A stretch of 64,000 nucleotides of DNA from NCBI GenBank assembly GCA_945928575.1, contig CAMENP010000005.1, positions 62,001 to 126,000 of the forward strand, in the 5' to 3' direction. The position numbers and the translations under genes are program-made. The notes under the pieces were generated by a model. The model saw nothing but the letters and a program-made list of their open reading frames with translations, was not told the origin of the DNA and did not search any database. The stretch's first letter is position 1. Each line of letters starts with the position of its first letter. Source of the DNA: an uncultured Butyrivibrio sp. (GTDB lineage Bacteria; Bacillota; Clostridia; Lachnospirales; Lachnospiraceae). Positions 29,159 to 39,598 of this stretch are shown piece after piece.

Positions 29159-30423
29159 ATATTATTCCTCCTTATATATCGGATAATTTCTCCTGCAAAA
29201 TACAGCGAACCCGCCGCAAACACATCTCTTCCGGCTTTGATTTCCTCAAAAGCAAGCTCACATCCGTCAGCTATGTTCCCTGCTTTGCAGACAGACATTC
29301 CGCCCTGTCTGAAACATTCACATATTGTGTGTACGTCAAGGCCTCTCTTATCTTCAAGCTGCAACGCAATGCATTTGTCAAAAAGACCGCTTTTGCATAT
29401 GCTGTCAATCATGCCTTCATAATGCTTGTCCTTCACTGCCGAGAAGAAAATAACATTTCCGCCTTCCGGCTTAAGCATTCTCACGGAATCAAGGAACTGC
29501 TTTATTCCGTCGTCATTATGCGCTCCGTCAATGATAAATCCGTCAGCTACGCGCTGCATACGGCCCATCCAGAAAGCCTTTAAAAGGCCCTTTCTTATCA
29601 CATCCGTATCAGTTATCCCCAATACTCCTGCCGCAGTAACCGCAAGCGAAGCATTATCCGGCTGATAATGTGCCGGTGAATTCACCTCAAAGCGCTCATT
29701 ACAATAATACATATTATTCAATGAAAAATCAATCTTTTTATCGTCAGCATATATTATGTTTATGTTCTTTTTATTTATCTCATATGATATCGCGCCACGT
29801 CTGCGTATCGTGTCAGTTATAACCTCTGCCACATCTTCCCGGTCCCTCATCCATACAACAGGCACATCAGGCTTAATAATCCCGGCTTTCTCTGCGGCAA
29901 TTTCCGCATGAGTATTACCCAGATATTCCATATGGTCAAGTCCGATAGATGTAATCACACACACAGCAGGCTTCTTGATTATGTTAGTCGCATCGAGTCT
30001 TCCGCCAAGTCCCGTCTCAAGTATTATATAATCGGGTGACCTGTCCGCAAAATACTTCATAGCCATCCCAAACAGAAATTCAAAGAAAGACGGGTGTTCA
30101 TTCATCTTTTCAGCCGCCACCTTGGTTATCACAAAAATTTTTTCAAATTCTTCGTCAGAAATCATTGTATCATTATATACAATACGTTCATTTATATCCA
30201 CCAGATGCGGTGAAGTAAACAACCCGACGTTATAACCCGCTTCCCTCAATATGCTGTTAAGATATTCGCACACCGAACCCTTGCCGTTGGTTCCGGCCAC
30301 ATGTATTATCTTTGAATCAGGACATAACGCACCAAGTTCTTTAATGAAGTTCTCCGTATTGGCAAGTGATGTTTTCCGTGAAAACTTCGGTATATCATAT
30401 ATGTATTGGATTTCTCTGTTCAT
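29155..30423 (-). CDS. folC: Folylpolyglutamate synthase / dihydrofolate synthase
   Basis: IIHVAGTNGKGSVCEYLNSIL...LFTSPHLVDINERI...LETGLGGRLDATN; start revised to 30423. Confidence 0.94.
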   Translation of the reverse strand: MNREIQYIYDIPKFSRKTSLANTENFIKELGALCPDSKIIHVAGTNGKGSVCEYLNSILREAGYNVGLFTSPHLVDINERIVYNDTMISDEEFEKIFVITKVAAEKMNEHPSFFEFLFGMAMKYFADRSPDYIILETGLGGRLDATNIIKKPAVCVITSIGLDHMEYLGNTHAEIAAEKAGIIKPDVPVVWMRDREDVAEVITDTIRRRGAISYEINKKNINIIYADDKKIDFSLNNMYYCNERFEVNSPAHYQPDNASLAVTAAGVLGITDTDVIRKGLLKAFWMGRMQRVADGFIIDGAHNDDGIKQFLDSVRMLKPEGGNVIFFSAVKDKHYEGMIDSICKSGLFDKCIALQLEDKRGLDVHTICECFRQGGMSVCKAGNIADGCELAFEEIKAGRDVFAAGSLYFAGEIIRYIRRNNI

Positions 30424-30486
30424 CTTAGTCTCCCGTGTATAGATTCTATATAAAAAAATATTACATATCAAGCAATAAAAAACGCA

Positions 30487-30535
30487 AAAGAAGACATCTT
30501 TCGCCCTATAACGCGTATACGATGTCTTCCTGTCA
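30487..30535. terminator. Hairpin downstream of the DnaJ-domain gene
   Basis: GAAGACATC...GATGTCTTC. Confidence 0.55.
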
Positions 30536-31222
30536 TTACATACAGCCTCTTCCGCAGCAGCATCCGCTGCAAAGCATTTCAAGGCACAATAATCTCATGC
30601 AGCATGAACCTGTGCTTCCGTTGCCCGTATCATAAGCGTTTCCCATGTTCTGATACCATGTTCCGCCATTCTCAAGCTGGGAAAGAAGATTAATATATTC
30701 CTGATTGCCCGGTTCAAGATTAACCGCCTGTCTGGCATCTTCTCTCGCATTAATGATATTGCCCATTCCGTAATTAGCATACGCATGTACATAATACCAT
30801 CTTGCATTATGCTCTGACAACGGCATTCCGTCAAGCACATTCATAGCTTCAGCATATCTTCCGTTATTGATATAATTAATCGCGGCATTTATTCTCGGTC
30901 CGTCATTGGAGTACGTTCCGCCGTAGCCCTGGCCGAATCCACCAAATCCGCCGTAGCCATATCCGCCGTATGCGCCTCCTCCGGCGCCCGGTCCCGAACC
31001 GGCTCTGTTATTGCCGTATGAGCCTTCACCATGTTCGCGCTCGTACATAATCTGATTATATGCTTCCTGTATTTCTTTGAATTTCTCTTCCGCCTGAGCC
31101 TTATTGGGATTATTGACATTGGCATCCGGATGATATATTCTGCTGAGCTTTCTGTATGCTTTCTTAATCTCATCCGCGCTTGCATCCCTTGATATGCCAA
31201 GCACTGAATACGGGTCTGTCAT
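30536..31222 (-). CDS. J-domain protein with Cys-rich C-terminus
   Basis: [33 protein letters not shown]; tail [23 protein letters not shown]. Confidence 0.9.
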   Translation of the reverse strand: MTDPYSVLGISRDASADEIKKAYRKLSRIYHPDANVNNPNKAQAEEKFKEIQEAYNQIMYEREHGEGSYGNNRAGSGPGAGGGAYGGYGYGGFGGFGQGYGGTYSNDGPRINAAINYINNGRYAEAMNVLDGMPLSEHNARWYYVHAYANYGMGNIINAREDARQAVNLEPGNQEYINLLSQLENGGTWYQNMGNAYDTGNGSTGSCCMRLLCLEMLCSGCCCGRGCM

Positions 31223-31223
31223 G

Positions 31224-32069
31224 CTATTTCCTCTCCTCGGAACCGGCCTCATGCCTGCGGCTGCAGACCTTATTGAATCCTGACCAGATTCCGGAATAAA
31301 TTATATTTCTAATTATATCAGCATTGTCAAGCACCGGCAGCGTCTCGAACGCTTTCGCCGCCTCCGATGCATATGCTATCTCAATCTGTCTGACATCATC
31401 TTCAAAACCCGGATTGCAAGACATCGAAATGAACGGATTATAGTTATCTTTACGGATATCGCGTTCCAGATCATCAAACGCATCCATAATATATATATAT
31501 TTGCCCAGATAAAAACCCATGCGCTTAAGGCCTGCGCTCCATTCATCCTGTCTGTAATCAAATATCTCGGCAAGCATTCTTCCCGTAGGTCCCGCCGCAA
31601 TATCCGGGGACTCCGTCTTCAGATCCTCACATTCCTTCTGTTCTGCGATATATGTCTGTACAGCCTGTGCCTGCCTGGGATATAGCTTCTTTGCTTTATT
31701 AAATGCCGATTTAATAAGCGCCGATAAAGCATTGGACCGCAGCTTTCTCTCGTCTTCCCAGTCATCCTTCAGCTTATAATATGTCAACATAATATTAACC
31801 GCTGCGGCATAATCGGTATATTCGTTATATAATGCCTCATGCTTCTTAACCGGATGCGGGATGCACCTGTGCATGGCCGGAGCTGTATTATCTTCATAAA
31901 GCGCGGAAAGAACTATCGCCATAAATGTCATATCATATGTGAGTGTCATCCTGCCGGACAGGCCGTAATGCTCTCCGAGGCTGTGGCACACGCCGCAGTA
32001 GAAAGCCCTGTAGCGGCGGTAATCCTTAATCTTAAGTTCGTCCTTGTTGACTGTAATATATCCGAACAT
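31224..32069 (-). CDS. DUF5685-family protein
   Basis: [36 protein letters not shown]. Confidence 0.8.
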   Translation of the reverse strand: MFGYITVNKDELKIKDYRRYRAFYCGVCHSLGEHYGLSGRMTLTYDMTFMAIVLSALYEDNTAPAMHRCIPHPVKKHEALYNEYTDYAAAVNIMLTYYKLKDDWEDERKLRSNALSALIKSAFNKAKKLYPRQAQAVQTYIAEQKECEDLKTESPDIAAGPTGRMLAEIFDYRQDEWSAGLKRMGFYLGKYIYIMDAFDDLERDIRKDNYNPFISMSCNPGFEDDVRQIEIAYASEAAKAFETLPVLDNADIIRNIIYSGIWSGFNKVCSRRHEAGSEERK

Positions 32070-32082
32070 TCAAGCCTCCGTA

Positions 32083-32544
32083 TCAGGTCTTCTTAATAAA
32101 TTCAATCCTGCAGTTCGGACACTTGATACATATTCTGCCCTTATGCTTAGGAACCCTTATCTTCTGTGAGCAGTTCGGGCATTTGAATATGCGGTGTGTC
32201 TTACGGTCGGCGGCCTGCTTCTCCTTATTGGTCATCGGACGGCCGGAATATGTGTTATTACCGCCATATGTTCCGTGGCTGCCTCTTCCGTTGCGGTATC
32301 GTATTGAGCAATATTTCTGATTTTCCGCACTTCTTGCCGCATAATTGCGTGAAAAAATCCTGAAATAAGAATATCCCAGTACAAGCAGCGCAGGAATAAA
32401 TACCACTTTCACAAATATTGATACGATCAGCAGAATAACCGTAATTATATTAAGGAAACGGCCGAACTCGTCCATTCCGTATCTTCCTGACATAAAATTA
32501 GAAAATTTATCTCTGAATCGTGACATAAATCTGTTCCCTTTCAT
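32083..32544 (-). CDS. Membrane protein with C-terminal zinc ribbon
   Basis: Two hydrophobic segments; [30 protein letters not shown]. Confidence 0.85.
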   Translation of the reverse strand: MKGNRFMSRFRDKFSNFMSGRYGMDEFGRFLNIITVILLIVSIFVKVVFIPALLVLGYSYFRIFSRNYAARSAENQKYCSIRYRNGRGSHGTYGGNNTYSGRPMTNKEKQAADRKTHRIFKCPNCSQKIRVPKHKGRICIKCPNCRIEFIKKT

Positions 32545-32726
32545 CTTGATTTATATACATCTTACTCTTTTTTATCCGATTATTCCATTAAAAAAGAATA
32601 ATAAATTATTAAATTTATATAAAATACACATACAATAAGTAATACATTTCTGCTTAAAAAAACACGATTGTACAAGGGTTCGTGACAATGATACAATTAA
32701 TCCAGATTTATTTACGGAGGTTTATT

Positions 32727-34235
32727 ATGAGATATACTAATCCAGTGTTAAAGGGATTTTATCCCGACCCAAGTGTATGTGCCGCAAACGGCAGATACTA
32801 CCTTGTATGCAGCTCGTTCCAGTTTTTCCCGGGAGTACCGCTTTTTGAAAGCGAAGACCTTGTCAACTGGAATCAGATAGGCCATGTCCTTACCAGACCG
32901 TCACAGGTTATGCTTAACAAAATCAACAGTTCCGGCGGCGTATTTGCCCCTACGATAAGATTTAACGACGGCCGTTTCTACATGGTTACCACCAATGATA
33001 CGACTCACAAACATTTTTATGTGTATACCGACGACATCCACGGAGAGTGGTCAGAGCCGATAACTGTCGACCAGAACGGAATCGACCCATCCCTTTACTT
33101 TGAAGACGGCCATGCTTACTTTATAAGCAATGGTTCCGATGATAACGGAGTTCCCGGTGTTGTCCAGTGTGAAATCGATATTGCGACCGGCCGCAAACTT
33201 ACCCCCAGCCGTACCATATGGCAGGGTTCCGGCGGACGTTATCTTGAAAGCCCGCATTTATATAAAATTAACGGGAGCTATTATCTTATGGCTGCCGAGG
33301 GAGGCACGGAATACGGTCATATGATCACTTATGCCCGTTCTGACAGCCCTTGGGGACCTTTTACCAATTATCCGTATAATCCGGTTCTTACAAACCGCAA
33401 CAAAGCGCCTTTCCTGATTCAGGGAATCGGTCACGGAGATCTGATTCAGGATGCACACGGCGACTGGCATATTCTGTCACTCGGTTTCAGGCAGATACAT
33501 ATGTGGCAGCCTTATCATCACCTTGGACGTGAAGTTTTCCTCACACCGGTCACATTCGATGCAAATGGCTGGTTCAGTGCGGGAACTGCCGGCACCACAG
33601 ACTATTCTTACGAGATTAACGGCGATTTTGTACAGAATCCGGTTAAAAAATACACTTTCGAATCAACAGAATGGGATAAAGACTGGTGTTATTTAAGACA
33701 TCCTGTCACTTCAAATTACGAACTTTCCAAGCATTCGGCCGTCTTATACGGTACGGATATCACTCTGGACGAATGCGACACTCCTACTTTCATCGGAATA
33801 AGGCAGCGCGATTTCGATATGGACTGCGAATGTGATATAAGATGCGAGCGCGGCGAGGCAGGTATCACATTATATATGGATGAATTTGAGCACTATGATA
33901 TTGCTTTGCGCAAGGGCGCTTCCGGACACGAGGCCGTACTTAAACTGAATATCGGTAACATCAAGCATGTTCAGTCAATCGTTCCCGTAAGCAGCGACAA
34001 CATAAGACTTATAATACGTTCTGACAGCATGCAGTATCATTTCTATGTATGGGATAACGGCAGGGAAGTTTTTCTCGGCGATGCTTATACCAAGTTCTTA
34101 TCAAGTGAGGTTGCCGGCGGATTTACGGGTGTCGTAATCGGATTATATGCGGTCGGAAGCCATAACCGTGCTGAATTTACCAATCTTGAATGTTCTTACG
34201 ATGATTGGGATTTTGCGAAAGGAATGAATACATAA
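32727..34235 (+). CDS. Glycoside hydrolase family 43 (beta-xylosidase/arabinofuranosidase-like)
   Basis: NPVLKGFYPDPSVCAANGRYYLVCSSF...GVFAPTIRF...GIDPSLYFEDG...YLESPHLYK; start revised to 32727. Confidence 0.92.
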   Translation: MRYTNPVLKGFYPDPSVCAANGRYYLVCSSFQFFPGVPLFESEDLVNWNQIGHVLTRPSQVMLNKINSSGGVFAPTIRFNDGRFYMVTTNDTTHKHFYVYTDDIHGEWSEPITVDQNGIDPSLYFEDGHAYFISNGSDDNGVPGVVQCEIDIATGRKLTPSRTIWQGSGGRYLESPHLYKINGSYYLMAAEGGTEYGHMITYARSDSPWGPFTNYPYNPVLTNRNKAPFLIQGIGHGDLIQDAHGDWHILSLGFRQIHMWQPYHHLGREVFLTPVTFDANGWFSAGTAGTTDYSYEINGDFVQNPVKKYTFESTEWDKDWCYLRHPVTSNYELSKHSAVLYGTDITLDECDTPTFIGIRQRDFDMDCECDIRCERGEAGITLYMDEFEHYDIALRKGASGHEAVLKLNIGNIKHVQSIVPVSSDNIRLIIRSDSMQYHFYVWDNGREVFLGDAYTKFLSSEVAGGFTGVVIGLYAVGSHNRAEFTNLECSYDDWDFAKGMNT

Positions 34236-35500
34236 TGAATGCTATCAAAGCCCCTATGGGGTGGAACAGTTGGGACTGTTACGGCGCTTCGGTCACAGAG
34301 GACATTGTCCGTGCCAATGCTGATTTTATGGCTGCCAATCTTCTTATATACGGTTGGGAATATATCGTAGTTGATATCCAGTGGTACGAGCCGACCGCTG
34401 TTACACATGAATACCACCCGTTCACCGAATTGTGTATGGACGAATATTCAAGACTTATTCCGGATGAGAAACGTTTTCCGTCTTCTAAGGGCGGTCTGGG
34501 ATTTGCTCCGCTTGCCGAATATGTGCATTCACTCGGTCTTAAATTCGGAATACATATAATGCGCGGTATTCCGAGACAGGCTGTGCATAATAACACCTCG
34601 ATCAAAAACAGTACTCATACGGCAAGGGAAATTGCTAAGACGGCGAGCATCTGTGCATGGAATACGGATATGTACGGAGTTGACCCGGCTAAGGAAGGCG
34701 CAGAGGAATATTACGAGAGTCTTTTTGAATTATATGCCTCATGGGGTGTCGATTTCATAAAATGCGATGACATCTGCCGTGAGCTTCCTCATGAAGAGGA
34801 AGAACTAAAGCTCATAAGCAAGTGCTTATACAGCTGCGGACGGGATATGATATTCAGTCTGTCTCCCGGTCCCGCTCTTATCGATAAAGCGGAAGTTTAC
34901 AAACAGACTTCCAACATGTGGCGCATAACCGATGATTTCTGGGATAAATGGGAGCTCTTATACAATATGTTTGAGCGTGCCGAGAAATGGTGTATACATA
35001 CAGGTGCCGGTCACTGGCCGGATGCAGACATGCTTCCTATCGGTCCTTTACGTCAGGATTATGATATTAATGACCATACCAATTTCACGCAGGATGAGCA
35101 GATTACCATGCTGACATTATGGAGTATTTTCCGCTCACCACTGATGATTGGCGGAGAGATGACACGTTTTGATGATTTCACCATGAAGTTAATTACCTGT
35201 GACGGAATCCTTAAAATGCATTCCGATGCGCGTAATTCGCATCCTGTATGGCGCAGGATTTACAATGGGTGTGAATACATATTGTGGACAGCCACTTCTG
35301 CATGCGGCGGTAATTATATCGCCATATTCAACACCGGTGCTTCTGACGGCAGTATAGAAATTAATCTAAGGGATATCGAACTTTATGACCCTGTAACTGA
35401 TGTCACGGAATTATGGAGCGGCACAGGATACGGCTGTTGCGATAATGTTATCAATGTATCGTTAAACAGCCACGGTGCTAAAGCTTTTCTTGTAAGATAA
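34235..35500 (+). CDS. Glycoside hydrolase family 27-like protein (alpha-galactosidase/melibiase fold)
   Basis: APMGWNSWDCYGASVTEDIV...DFIKCDDICRE...MWRITDDFWDKW...GHWPDADMLPIG; TAATG overlap with the GH43 gene. Confidence 0.88.
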   Translation: MNAIKAPMGWNSWDCYGASVTEDIVRANADFMAANLLIYGWEYIVVDIQWYEPTAVTHEYHPFTELCMDEYSRLIPDEKRFPSSKGGLGFAPLAEYVHSLGLKFGIHIMRGIPRQAVHNNTSIKNSTHTAREIAKTASICAWNTDMYGVDPAKEGAEEYYESLFELYASWGVDFIKCDDICRELPHEEEELKLISKCLYSCGRDMIFSLSPGPALIDKAEVYKQTSNMWRITDDFWDKWELLYNMFERAEKWCIHTGAGHWPDADMLPIGPLRQDYDINDHTNFTQDEQITMLTLWSIFRSPLMIGGEMTRFDDFTMKLITCDGILKMHSDARNSHPVWRRIYNGCEYILWTATSACGGNYIAIFNTGASDGSIEINLRDIELYDPVTDVTELWSGTGYGCCDNVINVSLNSHGAKAFLVR

Positions 35501-35849
35501 GATATATATGTGTGCATGTTAAATAGCTTCAGGCTTTGTGTGACGGATTTAAGGCTTTTGAGGTGTATTGATCGATACTATCCCAGGCTTGAAATTTAAC
35601 AATTCACACTTTTTTGCGGTTTTCATGGCATTTGGTATCAATTTGGCAGGCTTAATATTGTAATATATTAAATTTCATATATATTTCAATATATCTATTA
35701 TCATATATTGTCATGTCAGAGTATCGCATACAACAAGTAATTGACACCAAATTGCTGATTTTGGCCAAAAAAGTATGAAAATATCGTATTGTATACTGAA
35801 GTATTTTGCATCCGGCGGCGCATATCACCGCGCCGCCATCAAAAAATAA

Positions 35850-35903
35850 GGCGTGTGAAAAAACGAAATTAGGTAATCCTTAGCTCTTCGTTTTTCACAC
35901 GCC
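35850..35903. terminator. Strong bidirectional hairpin between convergent genes
   Basis: GGCGTGTGAAAAAACGAA...TTCGTTTTTCACACGCC. Confidence 0.85.
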
Positions 35904-35910
35904 CTGATTT

Positions 35911-37800
35911 TTATTTCTGTTTCTTAAGTCTTAATGCTCTCGTTGCATTGACTACCGCAATGACCATAACACCTACATCGGCAAATATGGCAACCCACAT
36001 ATTGGCTATACCAAGTGCGCCGAGGACAAGGCACACGAGCTTCACAGCAAGCGCAAAAACTATGTTTTCTTTAACAATCCTTAATGTCTTGATCGCTATT
36101 CTCATAGCAAGCGAAATCTTGGCAGGATCATCATCCATAAGGACAACGTCTGCGGCTTCAATTGCTGCATCCGATCCGAGTGCTCCCATTGCAATACCTA
36201 TATCGGCTCTTGAAAGTACAGGTGCATCGTTAATGCCGTCTCCTGCGAAAGCAACTCTTTCTTTCGGATTCTTGTTTGCAATAAGTTTCTCAACTTCAGC
36301 AACTTTATCCGCAGGGAGAAGTTCGCTCTTTACAATATCAATGCCTATTTCCGCTGCAACTCTGTCAGCCGCAGCCTTTGAATCTCCTGTAAGCATTACT
36401 GTCTTTATATTCTGGCTCTTAAGACCTTCTATCGCCTGTTTCGTTGTCGGTTTGATCACATCCGAGATCACGATACATCCGGCATATTTATCATCCACGG
36501 CCACATAAACTACAGTACCGTCATTGTGTTCGTTGATGACCTCAACGCCTATCTTGTTCATTAACTTAAGATTACCGGCATATACTTTATGTCTGTCAAC
36601 CATTGCACTGACACCGTGACCGGCTATCTCTGTAATTTCACTTACTTTGTCGGAATCAATCTTTGCTCCGTACGCTTTCTTAAGGCTTAAACTTATCGGA
36701 TGACTTGACGCATTTTCCGCATACGCCGCATACTCGAGAAGTTCGTGATTGCCGAATCCGTTTTCCGCAAAAACTCCGTTTACTTCAAATACACCCTTGG
36801 TAAGTGTACCGGTTTTATCGAATACCACATATCCGGTTGAAGCAAGCGCCTCAAGATAATTGGAACCTTTAACAAGTATTCCGTTGGTTGATGCACATCC
36901 GATTCCACCGAAGAAACTGAGCGGAATAGAGATAACAAGTGCACAAGGACAGCTTATTACCAGGAATGTAAGTGCTCTGATAATCCACTTCTGCCATTCA
37001 GGCGAAATTCCGATAATAAGGGATACAAGCGGCGGAAGTATTGCCAGCGCAAGCGCACTGTAGCATACTATCGGTGTATAATATTTAGCAAATCTCGTTA
37101 TGAAATTCTCAGAACGGGATTTCTTCATGCTCGAATTCTCGACCATGTCAAGAATCTTTGAAACGGTTGACTCACCGAACTCCTTGGTTGTTCTTACTTT
37201 GATCGCTCCTGTAAGATTAATGCATCCGCTTATGATCTCATCACCGCATGCAATCTCACGAGGTACGCTCTCGCCGGTAAGTGCGCTTGTATTAAGTGTT
37301 GAATTTCCCTCGATAACCACGCCGTCAATCGGAACCTTCTCGCCCGGATTGACTATGATTTCCGTTCCAATTTCAACATCATCAGGATCTACTTTCTCAA
37401 GATTTCCGTCAACCATGACATTGGCATAATCAGGTCTGATATCCATAAGCGCCGCGATATTCTTTCTGCTCTTTCCGACGGCACATGACTGGAAAAGTTC
37501 TCCTACCTGGTAAAAAAGCATAACCGCAACGCCTTCGCGGAAATCTTTCAGACCTATGGCGCCTACCGTTGCGACTGCCATAAGGAAGTTTTCATCAAAA
37601 ACCTGACCTTTCAAAATTCCCTTTACGGCTTTTTTCAAAATATCATATCCAATAACAAAATATGGAACCAGATATAATATTCCTTCAAGCCACCATGGCA
37701 TATCGACAAATTCGGATACTATCCATATCGCCGCAAGCAGAATAGCCGATATTATTATTCTGTATAATACTTTCTTCTGTTTAGCTGTCATATCATACAC
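35911..37800 (-). CDS. Heavy-metal translocating P-type ATPase (ZntA/CadA-like)
   Basis: FLVISCPCALVISIPLSF; VVFDKTGTLTKG; GDGINDAPVLSRADIGIAMG. Confidence 0.95.
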   Translation of the reverse strand: MYDMTAKQKKVLYRIIISAILLAAIWIVSEFVDMPWWLEGILYLVPYFVIGYDILKKAVKGILKGQVFDENFLMAVATVGAIGLKDFREGVAVMLFYQVGELFQSCAVGKSRKNIAALMDIRPDYANVMVDGNLEKVDPDDVEIGTEIIVNPGEKVPIDGVVIEGNSTLNTSALTGESVPREIACGDEIISGCINLTGAIKVRTTKEFGESTVSKILDMVENSSMKKSRSENFITRFAKYYTPIVCYSALALAILPPLVSLIIGISPEWQKWIIRALTFLVISCPCALVISIPLSFFGGIGCASTNGILVKGSNYLEALASTGYVVFDKTGTLTKGVFEVNGVFAENGFGNHELLEYAAYAENASSHPISLSLKKAYGAKIDSDKVSEITEIAGHGVSAMVDRHKVYAGNLKLMNKIGVEVINEHNDGTVVYVAVDDKYAGCIVISDVIKPTTKQAIEGLKSQNIKTVMLTGDSKAAADRVAAEIGIDIVKSELLPADKVAEVEKLIANKNPKERVAFAGDGINDAPVLSRADIGIAMGALGSDAAIEAADVVLMDDDPAKISLAMRIAIKTLRIVKENIVFALAVKLVCLVLGALGIANMWVAIFADVGVMVIAVVNATRALRLKKQK

Positions 37801-37818
37801 CTCTTTTTCTATAAAGGA

Positions 37819-38037
37819 TTAAAGGAAGATTTCGCAGTCATCTTCAACTTTCTTACAATTCTTGTAAGCTTCTTTCATTACGGCATCCACATCAGCGCCG
37901 TCTTCAAACTCAACTTTAAGTTTCAGTGTCATAAAACTCAATGTTGCATCCTTAACTCCTGCCGTAGCCTTAACTGCTTCTTCCATCTTAGCTGCACAAT
38001 TAGCGCAATCAACTTCTACTCCGTATGTCTTCTTCAT
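37819..38037 (-). CDS. HMA-domain protein
   Basis: MKKTYGVEVDCANCAAKMEEAV... Confidence 0.9.
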   Translation of the reverse strand: MKKTYGVEVDCANCAAKMEEAVKATAGVKDATLSFMTLKLKVEFEDGADVDAVMKEAYKNCKKVEDDCEIFL

Positions 38038-38064
38038 AATATTAAATCTCCTTTTAATAAATTA

Positions 38065-38415
38065 TTATTCTTCAACATGTTCCATTCCCATGTTAAGTAT
38101 ATTTCTTACATGTTCATCATCAAGGGCGTATATTACGCTCTTTCCTTCTCTTCTGTATCTTACCAGCTTCGCATCCTTAAGTATCTTAAGCTGATGGCTT
38201 ACCGCCGACTGTCCCATTCCGAGAATCTGTGCAAGATCCCCGACGCAAAGTTCACTTTCCACAAGCGCGTACAGGATTCTTATTCTCGTAGAATCTCCGA
38301 ATACTTTAAAAAGTTCTGCAAGGTCATACAGCATCTCCTCCGCAGGCTGGTTATCCGTCACGCGTCTGGCAATATCTTCAGCCGCAGCCTGCTCTTCCTT
38401 CAATTCTGCCTGCAT
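38065..38415 (-). CDS. ArsR/SmtB-family metalloregulator
   Basis: RIRILYALVESELCVGDLAQILGMGQSAVSHQLKILKDAKLVRYRREGKSVIYAL. Confidence 0.93.
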   Translation of the reverse strand: MQAELKEEQAAAEDIARRVTDNQPAEEMLYDLAELFKVFGDSTRIRILYALVESELCVGDLAQILGMGQSAVSHQLKILKDAKLVRYRREGKSVIYALDDEHVRNILNMGMEHVEE

Positions 38416-38453
38416 ATGTCCTCCTTTCCGATACATTTGTTGATGTCACTTTC

Positions 38454-38491
38454 ATATCAACATATGTTCATCTGTTCATATGTTCATTATA
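38454..38491. promoter_or_regulatory. Candidate ArsR-family operator
   Basis: TATCAACATATGTTCATCTGTTCATATGTTCATTATA; TGTTCAT occurs three times at 8-bp spacing and CATATGTTCAT twice, upstream of the arsR-like gene. Confidence 0.6.
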
Positions 38492-38531
38492 CATCATTAT
38501 TATATGCTGTCAATACTTTTATTAAAAAAAA

Positions 38532-38575
38532 TAAAATATCCCCATTACCGTTTATACGGCAATGAGGATATTCAC
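38532..38575. terminator. Hairpin downstream of lysR-like gene
   Basis: AATATCCCCATTACCGT ttat ACGGCAATGAGGATATT. Confidence 0.7.
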
Positions 38576-38632
38576 ATTATAATCCAATAAATTAATTTCA
38601 CACTTCTTCGGCTGTTTTTTACAGTTTTAAGC

Positions 38633-39538
38633 TTATCCCACCGGTATGTATTTTTTGATTGATTCCATGTAATAGCAGGCATACCGGCTTAATATCGCTT
38701 CTTTGCGCCTTATAAGACCTATTCTCATATAATCATCCGTCTCAAGCGGCTTTGCAATTATATCCGGGCTGTTCAACTTATCATCTATTACACCCGAGCT
38801 TACCGTAAAACCGTTAAGTCCTATTACAAGACTGAACAATGTAGCCCTGTCTCTTACCTGTATTATTTTCGGAAAATCAAGCACACTTAAAAACTCTTCC
38901 GAAAAATAAAATGAATTTCTGTCACCCTGCTCGTACACCAGATACGGGTATGGCTGCAATTCTTCTATTGTAACGGATTTGTGGGATGCCAACGGGTGGT
39001 TCCGGCATATAAACACATGCGGTCCGGCGACAAAAAGTTCTTCAAAAATCAGATCGTTTTTTCTGATAAGTTTGGTAATGACTTCCTCGTTATGCTCAGA
39101 CAGATACAGTATCCCAAGCTCACTCCTGCCCTGCGCAACATCGTCAATTATCTCCCCGGTCTGTGTCTCCCTAAGTATAAAGCTGTACTTGTCCGCATCA
39201 AACTCATTGACCGTGTCAACGAATGCGTTCACGGCAAATGAATAATGCTGGCATGATACAGAGAATTTGGGCTCTCTCTTATTATTGACGCCAAAATGTT
39301 CTTTCATAATATCCGCCTGTTCAATAAGCATTCTGGCATATGATAAAAGTTCCTCCCCATCACGGGTTACGGTAACTCCTTTTTTCGTTCTCACAAAAAT
39401 CTTTATGCCCATTTCTTTCTCAAGATTACTAATTGAAGCACTGAGACTGGGCTGGGATATAAAAAGTTCACCCGCTGCCTCAGTCATATTCCCACACTCG
39501 GCTGTCTTTACAAGATATGTAAGCTGCTGCAGTGTCAT
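38633..39538 (-). CDS. LysR-family transcriptional regulator
   Basis: MTLQQLTYLVKTAECGNMTEAAGELFISQPSLSASISNLEKEMGIKIFVRTKKGVTVT. Confidence 0.94.
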   Translation of the reverse strand: MTLQQLTYLVKTAECGNMTEAAGELFISQPSLSASISNLEKEMGIKIFVRTKKGVTVTRDGEELLSYARMLIEQADIMKEHFGVNNKREPKFSVSCQHYSFAVNAFVDTVNEFDADKYSFILRETQTGEIIDDVAQGRSELGILYLSEHNEEVITKLIRKNDLIFEELFVAGPHVFICRNHPLASHKSVTIEELQPYPYLVYEQGDRNSFYFSEEFLSVLDFPKIIQVRDRATLFSLVIGLNGFTVSSGVIDDKLNSPDIIAKPLETDDYMRIGLIRRKEAILSRYACYYMESIKKYIPVG

Positions 39539-39552
39539 ATGTCCTCCTATTT

Positions 39553-39582
39553 AAAAAGGGACTGTAAATTACAGTCCCTTAG
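39553..39582. terminator. Hairpin downstream of DUF4234 gene
   Basis: AAGGGACTGTAAATTACAGTCCCTT. Confidence 0.75.
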
Positions 39583-39598
39583 TCACTGTTCCTATGTA

